DNA of 51,991 nucleotides from Pseudomonas sp. Leaf48 (GTDB taxonomy: Bacteria > Pseudomonadota > Gammaproteobacteria > Pseudomonadales > Pseudomonadaceae): assembly GCF_001421885.1 (NCBI RefSeq), contig NZ_LMLH01000032.1, positions 237,278 to 289,268 on the forward strand, read 5' to 3'. The notes under the pieces are model-generated. The model had not been told where the DNA came from and did not search any database. It saw only the letters and a program-made list of their open reading frames with translations. The translations under genes and the position numbers were made by a program. Positions 8,128 to 16,266 of this stretch are shown piece after piece (the stretch's first letter is position 1; each line of letters starts with the position of its first letter).

Positions 8128-8874
8128 TCAAGTCGACAAGGCAACCCGCCCTGCCCCGGCAAACTCAACTTCCACTTGCACCCCGGCCGGCGCCCAGTAG
8201 ATACCGGTCCAGCTACCAGTAGCCACCAAGTCACCGGCTCGCAAGGGTTTGCCCTGTGCTGCTGCATGACGCGCCAGCCACGGCAGCGAACTCAGCGGAT
8301 CACCGAATGGATGGCTGCCAACGCCGACGAATTCAAGCTCTCCGGCCACCCGTAACGCCACCTGTTGCCTTGACCAATCCGGCATGTCCCCCAGCGTTTG
8401 CGGGGCACCGAGTACCAGCGCGCGGTTGAGTTGCTGATCGGCCAGCCGAAGCAATGGCGCGGCCTGGTCACCCTGCAGCCAGCGCGTGCCACACAACTCG
8501 ATGCCCGGCATCCATACATCGACCGCCGCATAGGCCGTGGCCAGATCAGTGTGCTCGTCGAGGTCGCGGGACAGGCGCACGATCAGCTCTCCCTCGATCC
8601 CGAAACCGAAGGCATCGCCCGGCGGAACCTGCCAACCCGACGGGTGTATTGCCATTGCCGGAACCCCGGCGGTGCTGATCAGCCCTCCGGGCGCACCACC
8701 CAGTTTCCACGCCGCTGGCGACGCGGAAGCGAACCAGCCGAGGGCATCCGCTACCTGGTGCTGCACGGCGTAGGCTTGGGCTTCGCTAGCCAGCTCCAGG
8801 GTTGGCAACGGTTGTTGGCGCCCCTCACGCCAAGCACGAATCAGGCTGGCGGCCACCTGCGCGACCGCACTCAC
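8128..8874 (-). CDS. MhpD/2-keto-4-pentenoate hydratase-like protein
   Basis: A 248-residue member of the FAH-fold hydratase/decarboxylase group (2-keto-4-pentenoate hydratase, MhpD/DmpE/HpcG). Recognisable parts are AYAVQHQVADAL near residues 33-44, FGIEGELIVRLSRDL in the middle with the acidic metal-binding residues, and the C-terminal ATGSWTGIYWAPAG replacing the usual TGTCTG-type motif. Members add water to, or decarboxylate, small enol/keto acids with Mg2+. The start overlaps the stop of the dihydropyrimidinase by four bases (ATGA), so the two are translationally coupled; it is the last gene of the cluster. In this setting it may act on the carbon skeleton left after ring opening and deamination (inference). 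Confidence 0.82.
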   Translation of the reverse strand: MSAVAQVAASLIRAWREGRQQPLPTLELASEAQAYAVQHQVADALGWFASASPAAWKLGGAPGGLISTAGVPAMAIHPSGWQVPPGDAFGFGIEGELIVRLSRDLDEHTDLATAYAAVDVWMPGIELCGTRWLQGDQAAPLLRLADQQLNRALVLGAPQTLGDMPDWSRQQVALRVAGELEFVGVGSHPFGDPLSSLPWLARHAAAQGKPLRAGDLVATGSWTGIYWAPAGVQVEVEFAGAGRVALST

Positions 8875-10307
8875 AATGGCAACTCAGTCTTGCGTCGGCG
8901 CAGTTGCGCGGGTGCCGGGCGCTCGCACGGCAGGAACAGGCCGCGACCCGCCTCACCACGCGGCTCGCCGTCCCAGACCACCTCACCGCGAGACAGGGTC
9001 ATGGCCGGCCATGCGCTCAGCGTCATGCCGGCGTAAGGCGTGTAATCGACGTTGTGGTGCAGCATTGCGTTGCTCAGGTGCACCGACTCACCTTCGTTCC
9101 AGATCACCAGGTCAGCATCAGCACCAATGGCGATGCTGCCCTTGCGCGGATACAACCCATACATCTTGGCGGCATTGGTAGAGGTCAGCGCGACAAAGCT
9201 TTGCGCGGTGATGCGCCCAGTGCGCACGCCTTCGGACCAGAGCAGCGCCATGCGGGTTTCGACACCGGGAATGCCGTTGGCGATCTGGTCGAACGACACC
9301 TGTTCACCGTGGGCCTTCTTGCCATCCGGGCCATCGAAGCGAAAGGGTGCGTGGTCGGACGAGAAAATCTCGAACGAGCCGTTCTCCAGGCCATCCCAGA
9401 TCACCTGCTGGTTTGCGGCATCGCGCGGCGGTGGGCTGCAGATGCACTTGGCACCTTCGAAGCTGTCGTCACACCCCAGCGAGTCGGCGGTCAGGAACAG
9501 GTACTGCGGGCAGGTTTCGGCGTACACCTTCAGCCCCAGGCTCTGGGCCCAGCGAATCTGCTCCACGGCCTCGCGCCCCGACACGTGCACGATCAGGATC
9601 GGCACGTCCACCAGTTCGGCAAGGGCGATGGCACGATGGGTCGCTTCGCGCTCCACCAGCATCGGCCGCGACGCGGCGTGGTAGCGCGGTGCAGTCAGCC
9701 CGGCCGCCAACAGCCGCTCGGTAAGCCAGGCGATGCAATCGCTGTTCTCGGCGTGAAGCATCACCATGGCGCCCTCGCGGCGCGCGACCGACAACGTCTC
9801 GAGAATCTCCCGGTCGCCCAGCTTCAGCGCATCGTAGGTCATGTAGATCTTGAACGAGGTATAGCCCTCGGCAATCAAGGCCGGCAGTTCTTCACGCAGC
9901 ACCTGCGGGGTGGGGTCGGTGACGATCAGGTGGAAGGCATAATCGATCACCGGCTTGTTACCCGCCCGACGATGGTAGTCATCGACGGCAGCGCGCAGGC
10001 TTTCGCCCTTCTGCTGGCAGGCGAACGGGATGACGGTGGTGGTGCCGCCGCAGGCCGCCGAGACCGTGCCGCTGAAGAAGTCATCGGCCATCACCGAGCC
10101 GTCGCCGGTCGGCTGGTCGAGGTGCACGTGGCTGTCGATGCCACCTGGGGTGACATGCCGGCCTGCGGCATCGATTTCCTGGAGACCTTGCGCCAGGTCC
10201 AGGCCAAGGGAAACGATGCGCCCGTCGCGAATACCGATATCGCTGGTGAACGTATCCGCGGCGGTTACCACGCGGGCGTTGCGAATCACCGTATCAAAAG
10301 GTTGCAT
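8871..10307 (-). CDS. Dihydropyrimidinase/D-hydantoinase family cyclic amidohydrolase
   Basis: A 478-residue dihydropyrimidinase-type enzyme, which opens cyclic diamides (dihydrouracil, hydantoins and relatives) to N-carbamoyl acids in the cytoplasm. The binuclear metal site is complete: His60 and His62 in SHVHLD, Lys153 in SFKIYMTY (the lysine that is carboxylated), His185 in LHAEN, His241 in IVHVSG and Asp318 in SSDHAPF. Length fits the family. ATG 10307 is preceded by GGAGTAGGG. It is coupled to the downstream hydratase and lies downstream of an aminotransferase and a PuuE-like hydrolase. No beta-ureidopropionase or N-carbamoylase gene is adjacent, which is unlike canonical pyrimidine reductive catabolism; the real substrate may therefore not be dihydrouracil. 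Confidence 0.92.
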   Translation of the reverse strand: MQPFDTVIRNARVVTAADTFTSDIGIRDGRIVSLGLDLAQGLQEIDAAGRHVTPGGIDSHVHLDQPTGDGSVMADDFFSGTVSAACGGTTTVIPFACQQKGESLRAAVDDYHRRAGNKPVIDYAFHLIVTDPTPQVLREELPALIAEGYTSFKIYMTYDALKLGDREILETLSVARREGAMVMLHAENSDCIAWLTERLLAAGLTAPRYHAASRPMLVEREATHRAIALAELVDVPILIVHVSGREAVEQIRWAQSLGLKVYAETCPQYLFLTADSLGCDDSFEGAKCICSPPPRDAANQQVIWDGLENGSFEIFSSDHAPFRFDGPDGKKAHGEQVSFDQIANGIPGVETRMALLWSEGVRTGRITAQSFVALTSTNAAKMYGLYPRKGSIAIGADADLVIWNEGESVHLSNAMLHHNVDYTPYAGMTLSAWPAMTLSRGEVVWDGEPRGEAGRGLFLPCERPAPAQLRRRKTELPL

Positions 10308-10314
10308 ACCAGCC

Positions 10315-10425
10315 CTACTCCAGAAGTACCCGGCCCCGGCCGGTCAGGCGGCGCATGTCTACGCCCGTGCTTTTGAACATGTCCGGGACCACGGTGGTAA
10401 CGGTGTCGAATACCCGCTTAGCTAA
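10315..10425 (-). other. Short coding-like segment between aminotransferase and dihydropyrimidinase
   Basis: In the minus strand, immediately overlapping the aminotransferase stop in a shifted frame, about 36 codons read with Pseudomonas-like codon use (LAKRVFDTVTTVV, then a segment with DMFKSTGVDMRR) to a TAG at 10315-10317. No ATG precedes the first part; an in-frame ATG occurs at codon 16 or so. It could be a remnant of a lost gene or a frameshifted tail. I do not recognise it. Confidence 0.3.
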
Positions 10426-11551
10426 CCATCACCTCGTCCAGCGCCTGCTCGAGGGTGCTGACCGTGCGCTCGATATTGTTCAGCTTTTCGAGGCCGAACA
10501 GACCGATGCGGAAGGTCTGAAAGTCGGCCGGCTCGTCGCATTGCAACGGCACTCCGGCGGCGATCTGCAGGCCGTGATTGGCAAATTTCTTGCCGCTCTT
10601 GATGTCGGCATCATCGGTGTAGCTCACCACGACGCCTGGGGCCTGGAAGCCGGCTGCGGCCACGCTTTTGAAGCCTTTGCCGGTCAACATTGCGCGCACC
10701 CGATCGCCCAGGGCCTGCTGTTCGCCGCGGACCTTGTCGAAACCGTAGGCTTGGGTCTCTTTCATCACTTCGTTGAATCGCGCGAGGGAATCGCTGGGCA
10801 TCGTCGCGTGGTAGGCATGTCCGCCCTGTTCGTAGGCCTGCATGATCTGCAGCCACTTTTTCAGGTCACAGGCGAAGCTGCTGCTTTGGGTCTGTTCGAT
10901 GCGCTCGAGGGCCAGGGAACTGAGCATCACCAGGGCGCAGCACGGGGAGGCGCTCCAGCCTTTCTGCGGTGCGCTGATCAGCAGGTCGACTGCGCATTTG
11001 TGCATATCAACCCAGATCGTGCCCGAGGCGATGCAGTCCAGCACGAACAGGCCACCCACCGCATGCACGGCGTCGCCGACGGCCCGCAGGTAGTCGTCGG
11101 GCAGGATGATCCCTGATGAGGTTTCAACGTGGGGGGCGAAGACAATCTGCGGCTTTTGCGCTGCAATGGCTGCCAGCACTTCGTCCAGAGGCGGTGGAGC
11201 GTAGGCAGCCTGGCTACCGGTGTCGACCGGTCGGGCTTTGAGCACCGTGGTGGCCGCCGGGATGTTGCCCATCTCGAGGATCTGGCTCCAGCGATAGCTG
11301 AACCAGCCGTTGCGTATCACCAGGCATTGCTGGTCGGTGGCAAACTGTCGCGCCACCGCTTCCATGCCGAACGTGCCGCTGCCCGGGACCACCGCAACCG
11401 CCTGGGCGTTGTAGACCTGTTTGAGGGTCGTGGAAATGTTCTTCATCACGCCTTGAAACGACTGCGACATGTGGTTGAGCGAGCGGTCGGTGTAGACCAC
11501 TGAGTACTCGACCAGCCCCTCAGGATCGATACTGGGATATAGCTTTGACAT
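10418..11551 (-). CDS. Class V PLP aminotransferase (alanine/serine-glyoxylate type)
   Basis: A 377-residue class V aminotransferase of the alanine-glyoxylate/serine-glyoxylate/2-aminoethylphosphonate branch. Visible elements: PGSGTFGMEA at 56-65 for phosphate binding, HVETSSG at 141-147, Asp172 in VLDCIASG, and the PLP-binding Lys197 in SAPQKGWS. It probably moves an amino group to glyoxylate or pyruvate in the cytoplasm. One purine-pathway relative is ureidoglycine-glyoxylate aminotransferase (PucG), attractive here because a PuuE-like protein is adjacent, but sequence alone does not decide. It lies 130 bases downstream of that gene on the same strand. Confidence 0.85.
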   Translation of the reverse strand: MSKLYPSIDPEGLVEYSVVYTDRSLNHMSQSFQGVMKNISTTLKQVYNAQAVAVVPGSGTFGMEAVARQFATDQQCLVIRNGWFSYRWSQILEMGNIPAATTVLKARPVDTGSQAAYAPPPLDEVLAAIAAQKPQIVFAPHVETSSGIILPDDYLRAVGDAVHAVGGLFVLDCIASGTIWVDMHKCAVDLLISAPQKGWSASPCCALVMLSSLALERIEQTQSSSFACDLKKWLQIMQAYEQGGHAYHATMPSDSLARFNEVMKETQAYGFDKVRGEQQALGDRVRAMLTGKGFKSVAAAGFQAPGVVVSYTDDADIKSGKKFANHGLQIAAGVPLQCDEPADFQTFRIGLFGLEKLNNIERTVSTLEQALDEVMVS

Positions 11552-11681
11552 GGAGTGACTCCTTTGGCAGAGATGTCAGTGGTATCGACCCTGCCCTAAG
11601 CCTTGGCAAATGACAAGATTGCCCGGGATTGAATGGCGACTTCTGTCGAACGGCTGGCGTCACAGTGTGATTGCCACGCCA

Positions 11682-12578
11682 TCAAGTTCGTTCAAGCCAG
11701 GCACGGGCGATTTCTTCGCGCGTAGCAAACCAGACACCGCCGTGCTGCTTGGCATACTCGATGAATTGCTTGATCGCCCTGACCCGCCCGGGACGGCCCA
11801 CCATGCGTGGGTGCAGTCCGATCGACATCATGCGCGGTCCTTCAGCCGACTCCTCATAAAGCACCTCAAAGCTTTCTTTCATGTACTCGAGAAAGTCCGA
11901 TGCCTGCGACAGCCCCGGAGAGTTCCAGTAGCGGAAGTCGTTCACGTCAGCGGTGTAAGGCACAACGAGGTGGCGCTTACCCTCGACCTCGACAAAGTAG
12001 GGAACATCATCGTTGTAGGCATCGGAGTCGTAGAGAAAGCCACCCTCCTCAGCGACCAGCCGACGGGTATTGACGCTGGCACCATACCGGCAATACCAGC
12101 CAACGGGGCGCTTGCCACAGGTGCGTTCGAAGGACTCGATTGCCAGGCGTATGTGTTCACGCTCCTGTTCTTCGGTCAGGCGAAACACTTCCTCCCAGCG
12201 ATACCCGTGACTGCAAATCTCATGGCCACCGGCAACGGCGGCGCGAGCAACATCAGGGTTCTGCTCGAAGGCCACTGCGCATGCATGAAAGGTCGCGCGA
12301 ACCGATTGCTGGTCGAGAATATCCAGGATTCGCCAGATCCCGACGCGAGAACCGTACTCATACATCGATTCCATCGCCAGATTGCGGGTGCCGTCGGGTA
12401 TTGAATAGCTGCCCCATTCGGTCATTGATTCCTGGTCCGGGTCGCCCATGGCGAGCGAGCGCTCGGAGCCTTCTTCGTAGTTGATCACCAGGCTGATGGC
12501 CAATCGTGCGCCATTCGGCCAGGAGCCTTGCGGGCGTTGTCTACCGTAGCCCACTAAATCGCGTGCAGGTGAAACCAT
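11682..12578 (-). CDS. PuuE-like allantoinase / polysaccharide deacetylase-fold hydrolase
   Basis: A 298-residue NodB-fold protein resembling PuuE, the metal-independent allantoinase of Pseudomonas uric acid breakdown. Shared features include RDLVGYGRQRP near the start, SLVINYEEGSE, MESMYEYGSRVGIWR, HEICSHGYRWEE, and the late segments GFLYDSDAYND and SIGLHPRMVGRPGR. It is shorter and more divergent than canonical PuuE as I remember it, so it may be a paralogue that opens another cyclic ureide or amide. The operon position between a PLP aminotransferase and an RpiR regulator supports a catabolic rather than cell-wall role. Confidence 0.82.
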   Translation of the reverse strand: MVSPARDLVGYGRQRPQGSWPNGARLAISLVINYEEGSERSLAMGDPDQESMTEWGSYSIPDGTRNLAMESMYEYGSRVGIWRILDILDQQSVRATFHACAVAFEQNPDVARAAVAGGHEICSHGYRWEEVFRLTEEQEREHIRLAIESFERTCGKRPVGWYCRYGASVNTRRLVAEEGGFLYDSDAYNDDVPYFVEVEGKRHLVVPYTADVNDFRYWNSPGLSQASDFLEYMKESFEVLYEESAEGPRMMSIGLHPRMVGRPGRVRAIKQFIEYAKQHGGVWFATREEIARAWLERT

Positions 12579-12632
12579 CGGGATCTTCTCCTGAAGTGAC
12601 GGGTTTTATAAGTACGTAGCGAAGGTAGCGGC

Positions 12633-13502
12633 TTAGCAGTCGATATCCTTCAGTCGGTCATGACTGGAGGTGCTGTCCGATTCCCACTCGCTGAAGGCAA
12701 GCCCCATCGCCAGGGTTTGCGCAATACAGAACGAAGCGGTGAGTGAACGAAAACCAAGCAGTTCGGCGTCGTTGACCTCAATCACCGTATCGGCCATCTG
12801 CCCGATAGGGCTCAGAACGCTGTCAGTGATCGCCACCAACGTCACGCCTGCCTGGCGCGCCTGGCGACAAGCCTCGACAGTGTCACTGGCGTACGGCGGA
12901 AAGCTGATGGCTATCAACAAATCATCATTGGCAATGGCGCTGACCTGCTCGGGCAACGTGCCGCCGGCACCACTGATTTGCACGGTTCGCCGGCCCACAC
13001 GACTCAACGCGTAGCTCAGATATGCCGCCACCGGAAAAGCACGCCGCATGCCGATAACGAAGGTCGTACGCGCGACTTGCAGATGGGCGATGGCGGCTTC
13101 TATATTGGCCTGCTCGCCGCCTTCGGCCAGGTGTTCCAGAGAAACGATATTGGCCTGGCTGAACTCACGCAGAATCGCGCCGACGTCACTCGGGTCCTCC
13201 AGCAAAGTTTCACCGCCATAGTGCCGAATACGTTCGCTGTGGGTGTCGGCAGCCTGTTGCAGCGGTGCACGGAACAGGCGCTGTAAATCCTTGAAACCCG
13301 CAAAGCCAAGGGCCTGAGCCAGCCGAATATAAGCGGAGGGCGCGATGTTTGAGCGCTTACCCAGTTCGGCAACCGTGTTGAGTGCGATCTCATGCGGGTT
13401 GTCGATCAGGAATCGCGCAGCATCGCGCAGACGACCGGTCAGTTGCTCGTGCTGGGACGCTATACAGTCACGCAGCTCTGCAAGGGTTTCAGGTAAGGCC
13501 AT
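12633..13502 (-). CDS. RpiR/MurR-family transcriptional regulator (HTH + SIS)
   Basis: A 289-residue regulator with an N-terminal HTH_6 domain (residues about 1-77: LRDAARFLIDNPHEIALNTVAELG, then SNIAPSAYIRLAQALG) and a C-terminal SIS sugar-phosphate-binding-like domain (about 125-255, with FVIGMRRAFPVA and LIAISFPPYASDT). The family usually senses phosphosugars, but relatives beside amino acid and hydantoin genes sense other catabolites. It sits inside the cluster between the SufS-like and PuuE-like genes and is the obvious local regulator. Confidence 0.9.
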   Translation of the reverse strand: MALPETLAELRDCIASQHEQLTGRLRDAARFLIDNPHEIALNTVAELGKRSNIAPSAYIRLAQALGFAGFKDLQRLFRAPLQQAADTHSERIRHYGGETLLEDPSDVGAILREFSQANIVSLEHLAEGGEQANIEAAIAHLQVARTTFVIGMRRAFPVAAYLSYALSRVGRRTVQISGAGGTLPEQVSAIANDDLLIAISFPPYASDTVEACRQARQAGVTLVAITDSVLSPIGQMADTVIEVNDAELLGFRSLTASFCIAQTLAMGLAFSEWESDSTSSHDRLKDIDC

Positions 13503-13538
13503 GATGAAAGCTCGTAAAATTAGAAGAGTGTACGCCCG

Positions 13539-14774
13539 TCAACGCAACGCATTGATTGCTTGATCCAGCGCGGCGATGAGGCGGTCGACTTCTTCCAGGG
13601 TGTTGTAATGCGCCAGCGACACCCGCACTACCCCGCCGAATCGATCAAGGCCAAGCGCCTCGATGAGTCGCCGCGCATAGAAGTCACCAAAGCGGATACC
13701 AATACGGTGCTCATCGACCTGGCGCACAATAGCCTCGGATTGAACGCCCTCAACCACGAAACTGATCGTTGGCACTCGATTGTGGGTTTGCGCCTTGCCA
13801 ATGATGCGCACGCCTTCGCGCTGACGCAAAAATGCCAGCAAACGTTCGCAGAGCAAGTCTTCCTGCACTTCAAAGGCATCGAAAGCAGCTTGCATGCGCT
13901 TGCGTTCATTGCCTTCTGCGCCAATACGGGTACTGATATCGAGCAGATAATCAGTGATGCCGATGCAGCCAAACGACAACTCATAATTGACGTTGCCCGG
14001 CTGCAATTTGTAAGGCACCACGTCCTGGCCAATAAAGAAATGGTTAAGGCTCGGCAGCTCCAGCAGCAGGTAGCGACGCCCCCACAGCACAGCAAAGTGC
14101 GGACCGAAGGTTTTGTAGAAGCTATAGACGTAGAAGTCGGCACCGCTGGCCTGTACATCAACCAGACGGTGTGGCGCATAAGCGACGGCATCCACGCATA
14201 ATTTGGCGCCCACTGCATGAACACGCCGCGCAACCTCGGCTACCGGGTTGACCGAGCCGAGAATATTGGAGGTGTGCGTCATGGCCACGTAACGGGTTTT
14301 GTTGTTGAGCAAAACCTGCAGGTCGTCCAGCTCCAGCTCACAACTGTCGCGGTTGACCTGCCATACGCGCAAGGTCGCGCCACGGCTTTCGCAAAGCTTG
14401 ACCCATGGGCCGATGTTCGCCTCGTGATCGCAATTGGTGACGATGATTTCATCGCCCTGGACAATTGACGGTGCGATGGCGCGACACAGTATTTGCAGCA
14501 AGTGGGTGGTCGAGCCGCCCATGATGACTTCTTCGGGATGCTCGGCGTTGATCAACTGCATGACGGAGTGACGAGCCTGCATCACTCGCTCGCCGGCGTC
14601 TACGGAAGGCTGGTAGGAAGCGCCCAGTTGCACGCTGTTGTTGAGCAGGTAATCAGTGACCCGGTTAGCGACGGCACCGAGTACCATCGAACCACCGGCG
14701 TTATCCATGTAGGTGTATCCACCGGCCAGACCTGGAAATTGCTTGCGAACGTATTCGATATCGAGAGGATTCAC
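13539..14774 (-). CDS. Cysteine desulfurase-like class V PLP enzyme
   Basis: A 411-residue protein of the cysteine desulfurase-like subfamily typified by VC1184 (class V fold, not a housekeeping IscS/SufS). PLP-site residues: His117 in NCDHEANIGPW, Asp195 in CVDAVAYAPHR and Lys221 in SFYKTFGPH. The substrate could be an amino acid brought in by the neighbouring ABC transporter, with desulfurase, lyase or transaminase chemistry; this is inference. The start is a GTG at 14774, preceded by GGAG eight bases upstream; the longer open frame would run into the ATPase gene. The gap to that gene is 19 bases. Confidence 0.85.
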   Translation of the reverse strand: MNPLDIEYVRKQFPGLAGGYTYMDNAGGSMVLGAVANRVTDYLLNNSVQLGASYQPSVDAGERVMQARHSVMQLINAEHPEEVIMGGSTTHLLQILCRAIAPSIVQGDEIIVTNCDHEANIGPWVKLCESRGATLRVWQVNRDSCELELDDLQVLLNNKTRYVAMTHTSNILGSVNPVAEVARRVHAVGAKLCVDAVAYAPHRLVDVQASGADFYVYSFYKTFGPHFAVLWGRRYLLLELPSLNHFFIGQDVVPYKLQPGNVNYELSFGCIGITDYLLDISTRIGAEGNERKRMQAAFDAFEVQEDLLCERLLAFLRQREGVRIIGKAQTHNRVPTISFVVEGVQSEAIVRQVDEHRIGIRFGDFYARRLIEALGLDRFGGVVRVSLAHYNTLEEVDRLIAALDQAINALR

Positions 14775-14793
14775 TCTACTTTCTCCAGCTGAT

Positions 14794-15528
14794 TCAGTGG
14801 TGCAGGATGGCCTGCAGGAACGCTTTCGTGCGAGGTTCCTGAGGTGCGGTAAAAAAGGGTTCAGGGATGTTCTGCTCAACAATGCGTCCGCTTTCCATGA
14901 ATATCACCCGATCGGCAACCCGACGGGCAAAGCCCATCTCGTGAGTGACCACGACCATCGTGACGCCGGAGCGAGCGAGGTTTTGCATGACGTCCAGAAC
15001 CTCGCCAACCATTTCCGGGTCCAGCGCCGAAGTCGGTTCGTCGAACAGAATCGCGCGAGGTTCCATGGCCATGGTGCGGGCGATGGCAACACGTTGCTGC
15101 TGGCCGCCGGACAATTGGCTCGGGTATTTGTGTGCATGATCGCCCATGCCGACTTTCACCAATAATTCCTTGGCCCGTGCATGCGCATCACGCCGACTCA
15201 AGCCGCGCACCCGGATCGGCGCCAGCGATACATTGTCCAGGACTGTGAGGTGCGGATAGAGGTTGAAACTCTGAAACACCATACCCACTTCGCTGCGGAT
15301 GGCGGCCAGTCGCGGACCGTTTTCAACACGCTCGCCGGCCACGCGGATATGCCCTTTCTGGTAGTTCTCAAGCAGGTTGATGCAACGGATCAAGGTCGAT
15401 TTACCAGAGCCGGACGGGCCCAGAATGACCACCACCTCACCTTCTTCGACCTGCAGATTGATATCGCTCAACGCTTTGAAGTTACCGTAGTACTTGTCGA
15501 GTTTTTCGATGTCGATCAACGTGCTCAT
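14794..15528 (-). CDS. Polar amino acid ABC transporter, ATP-binding subunit
   Basis: A 244-residue GlnQ/HisP-like ATPase. Walker A GPSGSGKS near residue 36, Q-loop VFQSFNLYPHLTV, signature LSGGQQQR, and Walker B ILFDEPTSALDPE are all present. It powers import of a polar amino acid or similar compound together with the adjacent permease and binding protein. Its start overlaps the permease stop by four bases (ATGA). Confidence 0.95.
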   Translation of the reverse strand: MSTLIDIEKLDKYYGNFKALSDINLQVEEGEVVVILGPSGSGKSTLIRCINLLENYQKGHIRVAGERVENGPRLAAIRSEVGMVFQSFNLYPHLTVLDNVSLAPIRVRGLSRRDAHARAKELLVKVGMGDHAHKYPSQLSGGQQQRVAIARTMAMEPRAILFDEPTSALDPEMVGEVLDVMQNLARSGVTMVVVTHEMGFARRVADRVIFMESGRIVEQNIPEPFFTAPQEPRTKAFLQAILHH

Positions 15529-16202
15529 GCGGTTTTTCCTCCAGAGGCGTTACGACGCTCAACCCAGCTAACCATTTGCACCAGCGGCAACAGCAGCAAC
15601 AGATACAGCAAGGCGGCCCCTACCAGCGGCGTCGGGTTGGCGGCCAGCGCCTGTGCCTGGGTCGCCTGCTTGAGCAAGTCAGGCATGGCTACGACCGAGG
15701 CCAGAGCCGTGTCTTTCATCACGTTGATGCAATTGCTCGTCATCGGCGGCATTACGATGCGGATGGCCTGCGGCAACACGACATCGCGCATGGTGTTGAA
15801 GAAACTCATGCCTTGAGAAGCCGAAGCTTCAAACTGGCCACGGGGAATGGCCTCGATGCCGGAGCGAAAAATCTCTGCACTGTAGGCGCAGGAGACCAGC
15901 GAGAGCGCACTGGCGGCAGCCGCAAAAGACGACAGTCGAATGCCGACAAAAGGCAACGCGTAATAGATGAGGACGAGCAAAACCAGCAATGGAATGGAAC
16001 GCATGATATCGATATAGATACGTGCGAGAACTCGGACAGGTGCGTAGGAGTACAACCGCAACAAGGCCAGCAAAAGCCCACCCACCAGGCCCAGGGCGAT
16101 GCTCACCACCCCCAGCAAAATGGTCACGCCCAGTCCACGCATCATCAGCGGAAGCGACTCGACGAGCACGTTCCAGTTAAAAAATGTCTGCAAAAGATCC
16201 AT
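15525..16202 (-). CDS. Polar amino acid ABC transporter, permease subunit
   Basis: A 225-residue HisM/GlnP-type permease with about five transmembrane helices (the first near residues 20-45, GVTILLGVVSIALGLVGG). The EAA loop is visible as EASASQGMSFFNTMRDVVLPQAIRI-like sequence around 140-165, where it contacts the ATPase. Only one permease gene is present, so the channel is probably a homodimer. It overlaps the ATPase gene and follows the binding-protein gene after a hairpin. Confidence 0.93.
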   Translation of the reverse strand: MDLLQTFFNWNVLVESLPLMMRGLGVTILLGVVSIALGLVGGLLLALLRLYSYAPVRVLARIYIDIMRSIPLLVLLVLIYYALPFVGIRLSSFAAAASALSLVSCAYSAEIFRSGIEAIPRGQFEASASQGMSFFNTMRDVVLPQAIRIVMPPMTSNCINVMKDTALASVVAMPDLLKQATQAQALAANPTPLVGAALLYLLLLLPLVQMVSWVERRNASGGKTA

Positions 16203-16221
16203 GGGATACCTCGGTCATTAC

Positions 16222-16246
16222 AAGTGGCGAACAGGTGTCGCCACTT
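16222..16246 (-). promoter_or_regulatory. Intercistronic hairpin after the binding-protein gene
   Basis: AAGTGGCGA (16222-16230) and TCGCCACTT (16238-16246) are perfect 9-bp arms with a 7-base loop, in the 64-base gap between binding protein and permease. Such stems commonly stabilise the upstream message so the binding protein is made in excess. The same arm core recurs after the arylsulfatase gene at 27083-27112. Confidence 0.6.
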
Positions 16247-16266
16247 ACATGCAGCATCGGCAGGGC

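Noticed and set aside
8871..10307. Treating the cluster as the standard reductive pyrimidine pathway
   Set aside because: Dihydropyrimidine dehydrogenase subunits and beta-ureidopropionase are absent, while unrelated PLP and PuuE-like enzymes are present.
8802..10376. 524-codon plus-strand frame opposite the dihydropyrimidinase
   Set aside because: The minus-strand gene has a full set of catalytic motifs; the plus frame is Arg/His-rich shadow sequence.
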